DNA of 64,000 nt from contig CM035362.1 of NCBI GenBank assembly GCA_020137815.1, positions 4,626,008 to 4,690,007 on the forward strand, read 5' to 3'. The DNA is from Hormiphora californensis (lineage: Eukaryota; Ctenophora; Tentaculata; Cydippida; Pleurobrachiidae). Of this stretch, positions 45,303-64,000 are shown in pieces; position 1 is the stretch's first letter; the number at the start of each line of letters is the position of its first letter. A program made the translations under genes and the position numbers. Under the pieces are notes generated by a model. That model ran no database searches and had not been told where the DNA came from. It saw nothing but the letters and a program-made list of their open reading frames with translations.

Positions 45303-46595
45303 TCATCTCTCACCGATGTTCTCGTCATCATAGAGGGTTCTGACCTTCCGTCTCCTCAACTCCACTGTCTTTGAAATATGTGTCACGTGATAATCACGTG
45401 ATTTCGTCACGTGACGTGGTGTTCTGTTTGGTGATCTCAGTATGACGTCACGCTTTATCACCCCCTGACAGTACTGATACCGATCACTGGTCGAGGGGCG
45501 TCTTTTGAGCGTTGTAGTAGTGGACTCTGGTGGTTGATCCCAGACAGTAGATACTGCCCTACCGGACCTTGATGCTGTGGGGCGGTTTGAAAATGTTCCC
45601 CTTCCTCGATCTGAACCTGTCTGATTTGAGGGTCGAGGTTTTATTGTTGTTCTTGGGACTCCTGCAGCTGCAGAGATTAGGGGTCTCTTTCTCAGTGGTA
45701 TTTGGCACGGTTTGGAACTGTTTTGAGAGTTGTCGGTTGAATCCTGTGTCCAGGGTGGATAGTCATCACTACAGCTGTAATCACTATATGACGAAGAAGG
45801 AGCAGTTATTGAGCTAGCCAGGTAGAGCTGAGAGTTTGAGCAATAATTACAAATCAATGATTCTGTGCTGCACCCAACAGAGCGGGTTTTGATGAAGTCA
45901 TTCAGAGAATGGGCTGTAGTTCTACATGTAGTACATTTAGTACATGATGTAGTACATGTAGTACATGATGTAGTTCTGCATGTAGTACATGATGTAGTTC
46001 TGCATGTAGTACATGTAGTGCTGCATTTATTTCTACATGTAGTTCTGCATGTACTGTGGTTCTTGATAACCTCTGACAAGGGTCGAGGGGAGGAACTTGA
46101 GAGATTAAGTAGAAACTCTCTCCATTCGGTGTCTTCAAAGTCAGGAAAACTGTCCGATAAAGTTGTCTCAGGGAGATCATTTGGAATAGTAGAGGGTTCT
46201 GTTTCTGTCGCGTGACCAGATGTTACAAAGTTACTGAAATCATCTGGTAAGCCTTGGAGAGAACTATCATATGCCCGAGTTTCCATGTTAACAAGTGATT
46301 CAGTTGCTGCGTCATCACTCCCTAGTCCTAGAAGTGATGCTGCAGAGACCACTGCAGTCTGACTCTGAGTCTGACACTCTGCATCCCTGATCCTATCAAT
46401 GATCCTATCATGACCAGTCTGACAACCTACAGTCCTCTCATAACCAGCTAAAGTCTGGGTCTCTACGTTCTTCGTGGCACTTTTGCTTCTTTGTCCACCA
46501 TGTCGCTTTAGTGTCGCCCAATAAAACAAGAGGAGTATCATGATCAGTAGTAGAAGAGTGTTTGAATCAGCTGCACCCCGTTCAACAGGGAACAT
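45303..46595 (-). CDS. Orphan single-pass membrane protein with Cys/Thr repeats
   Basis: An uninterrupted 430-residue frame. Residues about 12-30 (TLLLLIMILLLFYWATL) form one membrane segment or signal anchor near the N-terminus. The rest is Ser/Thr-rich and probably disordered, with paired VETQT / ECQTQSQT motifs, an acidic patch (SDSFPDFEDTEW), and a Cys/Thr stretch (about 180-225) of CRTTSCTTC units encoded by a short tandem repeat. The C-terminus is Arg-rich (RKRPLISAA, KTVELRRRKVRTL). It lies head-to-head with the 47701 gene and tail-to-tail with TRIP4. No family is recognised; the VETQT spellings recall dynein light chain-binding TQT motifs, which is speculative. Confidence 0.6.
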   Translation of the reverse strand: MFPVERGAADSNTLLLLIMILLLFYWATLKRHGGQRSKSATKNVETQTLAGYERTVGCQTGHDRIIDRIRDAECQTQSQTAVVSAASLLGLGSDDAATESLVNMETRAYDSSLQGLPDDFSNFVTSGHATETEPSTIPNDLPETTLSDSFPDFEDTEWREFLLNLSSSSPRPLSEVIKNHSTCRTTCRNKCSTTCTTCRTTSCTTCRTTSCTTCTTSCTKCTTCRTTAHSLNDFIKTRSVGCSTESLICNYCSNSQLYLASSITAPSSSYSDYSCSDDYPPWTQDSTDNSQNSSKPCQIPLRKRPLISAAAGVPRTTIKPRPSNQTGSDRGRGTFSNRPTASRSGRAVSTVWDQPPESTTTTLKRRPSTSDRYQYCQGVIKRDVILRSPNRTPRHVTKSRDYHVTHISKTVELRRRKVRTLYDDENIGER

Positions 46596-46714
46596 CCTGC
46601 GTATTGTTTTGGAGATTAGGATCGATGTTTATGACGCATAAAAAGCAATATTATCAGGCCCAAATAAACTGCCGCAGTGAACGTATACTATTTAGGAATA
46701 CAGGATTTGGGATC

Positions 46715-46763
<49 letters not shown>

Positions 46764-47700
46764 GCTCCACTAACTAATCACGCACAAGTCACAAGCCCCT
46801 CGACGCAACGAGACTAGAGCAATCCCATCACATCAGCTTGAGCTCCTGAGATGAGAGATAGAGAGATAGAGAGAGAAAGTCTCTGAGAAAGAGAGAGATC
46901 AGAGAGACTAGTAGAAAATAGCGGAAGATCAGGGATTTAGAGATGGGAGAAGTCAGAAGCATATGCACAGAATTGTTTTCAAATTAATTATTAGTTGGTT
47001 AACTAATATCAATTAACCCAACGGCATATGGCCTGGTTCAGTAAACACACAGTGTACAGAAACACAATTCAAATACAAAACCCCTCCGCCACAATATATG
47101 TATACCATTGGCAACTAGGAAAAGGGAGTGTACTCAGTAAAGTGTGCAGCAGTACACAGAGGGGCGGGACGTGCCCAAGTACACACCATGTGTAAGTGTA
47201 CCAGTGTACCACACACTGTACAGTACTACAGTGTGTGACTGCATGTGGTACACTTTTTTGCCCAAGAACACAATGCAATGTACATTGTGTTCTTGGGCAA
47301 AAAAGGTTAAAGTGGTAGACTGGCAGGTCTCTCCCAATCACATAGGGGCGATTCAAAAAGGATGTCCGGAGGAGGGCCGAGGGGAGGTTGCTAAAAATGA
47401 TCAAAAATCATGGAAATCCTTTTTGAACGGCGCCAAACAAGCATAAAAATCACGTGACCACGACACGCGCGAATTTTGTCGCGCGCAAAAACATTGCGCG
47501 CCGCGTTTTGTATTATACTGAGCGCTCCTCTAAATTTCTGAACTCAGCTGAGCTGCAAAAGAGAAGTTTTTTTCGACATTCGCTGACATTTTTTTCAGAT
47601 TCCCTTCCGTGTCGGGTGTCCTCTCTTTGCTCAACATTAAAGATAATTTTCATAAATAACAGGGTAACATATTTAAGTTAATTCTAAATTTTCAGCCAAT
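46596..47700. promoter_or_regulatory. Divergent intergenic region
   Basis: About 1.1 kb between two genes that point away from each other, so it should hold both promoters. It contains a (CT)n tract (46719-46760), a clean hairpin at 47254-47304, and a CG-rich zone (47450-47520, cgcgcgaattttgtcgcgcg) near the right-hand gene, which may be a CpG-type promoter. No TATA box stands out. Confidence 0.4.
47254..47304. repeat. Perfect 22 bp hairpin with 7-base loop
   Basis: ttttttgcccaagaacacaa continues to 47275, then loop caatgta (47276-47282) and the exact reverse complement to 47304. Confidence 0.8.
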
Positions 47701-57548
<9,848 letters not shown>

Positions 57549-60256
57549 CAAGACAATAGTATGACAAAGTTATAAATTGATAACCGCTAGTTACAGGGTG
57601 CAAAATGACAATATCACGATCGTGATTGACTGTGTGAGAAGGGATACATGTTGTATATTACATACAATATATGAGAGATTTCAGTGTGAACTGCAGTTGA
57701 CAAAATGCGATATATTTGTGTTAGTAAGTTAGTAACTTATTTATGCTAAGCTAGATTAAGATATAGATATTGATGCGATGGTAAACAGGATTTCCCGTAG
57801 CCCCAGTACTCCGTGATCCTATTTATTAGCTGTCAGCTGGTTTTGGAGCCACTCCAGCTGCCGAGAGAGTGATATGTTTTTGGAAAAGTCAATGAGTTAA
57901 TGCCAGTAATTAATTACGTCACACTGTATGTGAAGCCATATAACTCAACCACAGAACCCGCCCACCACACCACCACATTGCCACTTTAGCAGCAGTACCC
58001 GCCCACTGATCCCAGTGCTTGTTTCAATACCACAATTAGAGCCCCACCCACCTCTACAAAAATGACAGACAGAGAGAACTAATCTCCCTCTAACTTGCAT
58101 CCATGGAAGCCACGTGTTTCTTGTTTCCCCAGCTAATGAACAGTAGTGCAGGAACGTTTCATGTTGTTTTTGTTTGTACCATGTCGAGAAATTATGAAAA
58201 TTAATTGATAAGCATATAACACGGATATTAAATGACAGCAGTGACTAAACAGCATGGCCCCTTCACCTAAACCTCGTTTCCGTTTCCAACAAGTTACTGT
58301 CGTCATCGAATATCCGTGCTTATTAATTAATTTTAGTACCACAGCATTTAACTGCAGTCTGATAGTTCGTGTGTTAGAGTTCGTGTGTTGGAGTTGAGTC
58401 GTGATAGAAATTTTCAAATACCAAATACGACGGATGGCACCTCTTGCAGTACACGTACCGACTATACCGTGTTGTTCGAACCACACTTCTGTCCTATTTC
58501 TGTTCTGCTGTTTGTCTGCTGCCAGCTACATTTCGCCTCTCATTATTGAATCATATATCCCATACCATAGTTGTGTTCAAAATCTTTAGGGCTCAGTTTT
58601 ATTTGAAATAGTGAGCGATATATTGGTGTTAATATTGAAAGCTAAATGTAGCACTTAAAGCAGGGTCTTGAGATAGTGATAAGTGAAAGAATTCCTTGCA
58701 GGACAAAATTCTTGCTTTTTTGGGCCCAGATAGAGATTAGAGAGTGGGGGCTTGTGCACAGCTATTGGAGAATTCACCATAGTGTTATTGATTGTTTGAG
58801 GGGTAAAGTGTAAATTTGTTAACACACTGCAGCAGGCCACATTGCCTCCACATTGCCTCCTGTGCGCTGAATTCATTGTGGTTAAAATCCGGTGTGCTGC
58901 GGTGGGGGCCATAATGATAGCAGCTAGATAATTTCAAATAAGTCACATACTGCTGTTGCACGGTCCAATATGTTGTTTCGTATTTTCAAGAACACTGCGC
59001 TAGCAAGTGTTCCAAAATATAGGTTGCATTTTGGACGTTTCTCAACTATCATGGGCTTCTTGGCTGCACAAATGAGAGATGTAATCAGAAGAAATATTCA
59101 AGTTTTGTTAATCAATGTAGATAGGAGTTTGTGTAAATAATGTGTAAATAATGTGTAAATATCGGCTGTGTACTACCATGTTGTCTTTTTATTAAACCTA
59201 TTCAAAGCATTTTAATTTGTCATTGTATGTACCGTTACAGGGCTACAGGAATCAAATTGCGGGGTTTATCAAATACCGAAACGGATACATTTTTCAAGTC
59301 CAGTGTTTCTTGCCCTTGGCTTGCAGGTTTGGTACAAAATGTTTCACTGGTGCGTGTGTGAAACAAGGCACCCAAAATGCAGTTCCCCTCTTTTTAGTGC
59401 ATAACTAATTCTTGTGTGGTGAGACACGACACAGTGCACACACATTCTATTTCTAAACTAAAACAGGCCCTACATAATTCGGGATCCCAAACTTGTTTCT
59501 CTCTCCCTTCTTGGGCTGCTAATATTAGCAGTAACAAACGTGTGGTGGTATCGCCTTTGTAGTTTTCCCCGCCAACAACTGGCAACAGTGGATACCTAAA
59601 TGAATTAACCAGACCAACCCAAAACCGAATGTGCAGGCTTTTGTGAAAAACTGCACATCATTTCTTTTTCTGTGTTTGTGTATCTATCTCATTCCTTTCT
59701 CTCTCTCTATTTATATTTCTATCTCTCAGTATCTCCCCCTCTCTCTCAGTATCTCTCTCAGCCAAAATGACATAATGGTAGCCTGCAAGCTACACCTGTT
59801 TCCCACCTTTTTGCATCACTTGCCAGTTTAATTGAAACAACTTTGAAGTGCTTTATTTGAACTTTTCTAGATTTAGCTTAGAATCCAGATCAGATTTTTA
59901 CGTGTCTTTGTTGGAGGTCCTGTCAGGCCAATGCTCTGACCACAGTTCTCGCGCACTCCGAGAGAAATGAGAATAGGGTCAGGCCAATGCTCTGACAGTG
60001 GAGGTCTATTGGTCTAAATTGTGATGTGTGTTTTTGGTCCTTCCTATTTTTGTAACATGTGTAATTAAGGCCTAATTAGCACAAAGAGAGAATTTATTCG
60101 CAAGGGCCGAGTTTTGAACAAGCTCCTGCAAGCCTGTCTGTCCGTCTATCTGATTTGATTCCAGTTTTTCTGGTTGTTCTTTCTGTGACATATCGATCAA
60201 CCCCTCACGTTTAGCATTTGTTAGCTCTAGGAATAACTGAATCAGAACGGGTAAAG
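57549..60256. other. Intergenic stretch without recognised gene
   Basis: 2.7 kb between two + strand genes. There are several short open frames but none with recognisable motifs. A copy of the paired 19-mer repeat lies at 59922-60002, and a TC-rich stretch at 59690-59765. The far right end (60200-60256) should include the promoter or 5' UTR of the next gene. Confidence 0.5.
59922..60002. repeat. Dispersed repeat with paired 19-mers, second copy
   Basis: gtcaggccaatgctctgac at 59923 and about 59980, with ttctcgcgcactccgagag between. Close to the copy at 21015-21116. Confidence 0.75.
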
Positions 60257-62279
<2,023 letters not shown>

Positions 62280-62994
62280 GTGTGTTGCGTGATTTTGTAG
62301 AATTTTATAGAAACTTTAGATAGGACTTATATTTTTTTCTGCCGAACAGAAATGCAGTGTGAGTTGTACAAAGGACGTATTAGAAAGATTAATTAATTCA
62401 GTTGAATTGCTGGGACTAAACCAATTTGGTTCCAAAGAAAATAATTTTGGAACTATAGAGATTAACATCGTGTTATTAACATCGTGTTATTAACATCGTG
62501 TTACTAATAGTGTTATTAATAGTTAGTAACTATTAATAACACTATTAGTTACCTATAAGTAATCAATTCATATCCATATTTTTGTTATTTTTTGATACTT
62601 GGATACTGTCATTTTCATTAAAGAGTTTTGCTATTTTATTTGAAGTACAAGTAAGTACTGTTTTATTCAGTCCGGCAAATATAGATACCCAAAAGTAAAA
62701 TGGATACCCCAGGAAAAGTTCCCATAATAAGCTTCATTATGAGAGAGGGGGAGAGAGAGAGAGGGAGAGAGAGAGAGAGAGGAAGAGAGAGAGAGAGAGC
62801 TATAGCGAGTAGAGCAGAGAGGATAGTCTCTCTCTCGCTAGCTCTATTCTTATAGCTCGTCTCTCTCTTCTCCTCTCTCTTCTCCGTCTCTCCTCTCTCT
62901 ATCTCTCTTCCTCTCTCCTGCTCTGCTCTCTCCTCTCTCTCTCTCTCTTCTCTCTCTGATCTCTCTCTCCCTCATCTCTCTATCTCTCTATCTC

Positions 62995-63030
<36 letters not shown>

Positions 63031-64000
63031 CTCTCCTCTCTCTCTCTCTCTCTCTCATCTCTCTCTCCTCTCTGCTCGTCTCCTCTCCATCTCTCTGCTT
63101 CTAGGGTCTGGGAACTTAACTACTACTACGCTCCTCCCTCTGAGTCGTTTCACACAAATTAGACCGTTATTGACGATCGAGAGAGAGATCGAGAGAGATC
63201 GAGGGAGAGTGTGCATGTGTGATAATAGAGAGGATAATTGGAATAGCCAACGGTGAAGGGACCAACTTACAAAAAGTATCCGACTTTCGGGGACGTCAGA
63301 TAATTGTCACCTACTAGCTACTATAGCTACTACCAATAGGAGGATGTTGCATAGGCCAGAATTCCAAATACCAAGAAATGGAGATATTATTAAAATGGAT
63401 AATATTAAAATGGAAGACCTACAAATTACACGATTAATTAATAGCAATATCTCACCATGGTGGCCATACACTATACTAGGAAGGCACTACTTAATATTAT
63501 AGTTTCTCAGTGAGACCACCTGTTGTTGTGTTTATATAGCTCTGAGAGCGATCCCTTTATCATTATCATGACCGAGAGGGGATTCAACCCCGGCCCTGAT
63601 CCCTTTGCAAGGGAAATCAGGGAGGGGTAGATTGCTTATTTTACCTCCCTGCACCCCCTGCCCATTGGTATAAAAAGAGGGTAGCTTACTAGTAATATAC
63701 CATTGGCTCATTATAGCATACCAATGGGGGGAGGGGTTAATTGCGATCTACGGAAGGATTTTCGATTAACCCATCGCATAGTTCGAAGTAATTGCGGTCT
63801 TGCTTCATATCCTCCAATGAATATTCCTTTGGCGATAGTAATGCTAGGGGCAGCATTACTATATGCAATGCTGCCCCTCCTTCAGAGAGATAGAGACTAG
63901 TAATAGAAAGATGGAAAGATAGAAAGATAAAGAGATCAGGGCGCAAGCACCAACTCAACCAACCCGGTGTGATTGTGATCGGTGCTTCGAAGAAATTGCT
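62280..64000. other. Right end of window, mostly repeats
   Basis: A palindrome around 62495-62560 (actaatagtgttattaatag and its inverse), a degenerate GA then CT stretch (62742-63105) like that after the 52253 GA tract, and two hairpins near 63585-63625 (ccctgat...atcaggg) and 63843-63880 (ggggcagcattactatatgc). No further exon recognised. Confidence 0.45.

Noticed and set aside
63560-63625. Possible tRNA because of ggttcaa-like and hairpin sequence
   Set aside because: No cloverleaf with acceptor stem, D and anticodon arms could be drawn; it is a simple hairpin next to repeats.

Overview
The window looks like animal nuclear DNA from an invertebrate, possibly an early-branching or fast-evolving lineage; a sponge is my guess, not something I can prove. 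The reasons are a BMP-type receptor SMAD with both MH1 and MH2 domains, an Ariadne RBR ubiquitin ligase, a transferrin-family protein, the activating signal cointegrator TRIP4/ASC-1, short introns with GT-AG borders, and close gene packing between dense non-coding transposable elements.

Layout. 612-5524 (+): 3' exons of a bMERB-domain (MICAL/EHBP1-type) gene, with a 3.8 kb palindromic element in one intron. 8027-17374 (-): a complete 13-exon Ariadne-1-like E3 ligase. 18052-24884 (-): an 11-exon, single-lobe transferrin-like protein with a signal peptide and a GPI-type tail; its second intron holds a foldback element that contains a 5'-truncated RTE-like retrotransposon. 25-34 kb: a repeat-rich stretch with a LINE 3' fragment split by a MITE and an apparently intact two-ORF CR1/L2-group LINE. 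34551-36314 (+): an intronless two-F-box/LRR-like protein. 36686-41191 (+): SMAD1/5-like, 9 exons. 42584-44827 (+): TRIP4, 6 exons. 45303-46595 (-): an orphan single-exon membrane protein. 47701-57548 (+): an unrecognised 12-exon protein with a Ser-rich N-terminus and a TPR-like C-terminus. 60257-62279 (+): 5' exons of an unrecognised gene.

Most of the rest is mobile or repetitive. Inverted-repeat elements fall in several target classes: TA (Tc1/mariner/pogo-like), TTAA (piggyBac-like) and 8 bp (hAT-like). Minisatellites and microsatellites, (GA)n and a long (CTGT)n, are common.

The most unusual signal is at the exon borders. In at least five genes the sequence around one splice junction (last or first exon bases plus the GT or AG) is tandemly duplicated two to four times, and the copies have sometimes grown into minisatellites. 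A small repeat family also forms a complete TRIP4 intron with a duplicated target at its ends, like an introner. Together these suggest local tandem duplication and small-element insertion as active sources of intron sequence and alternative splice sites in this genome.
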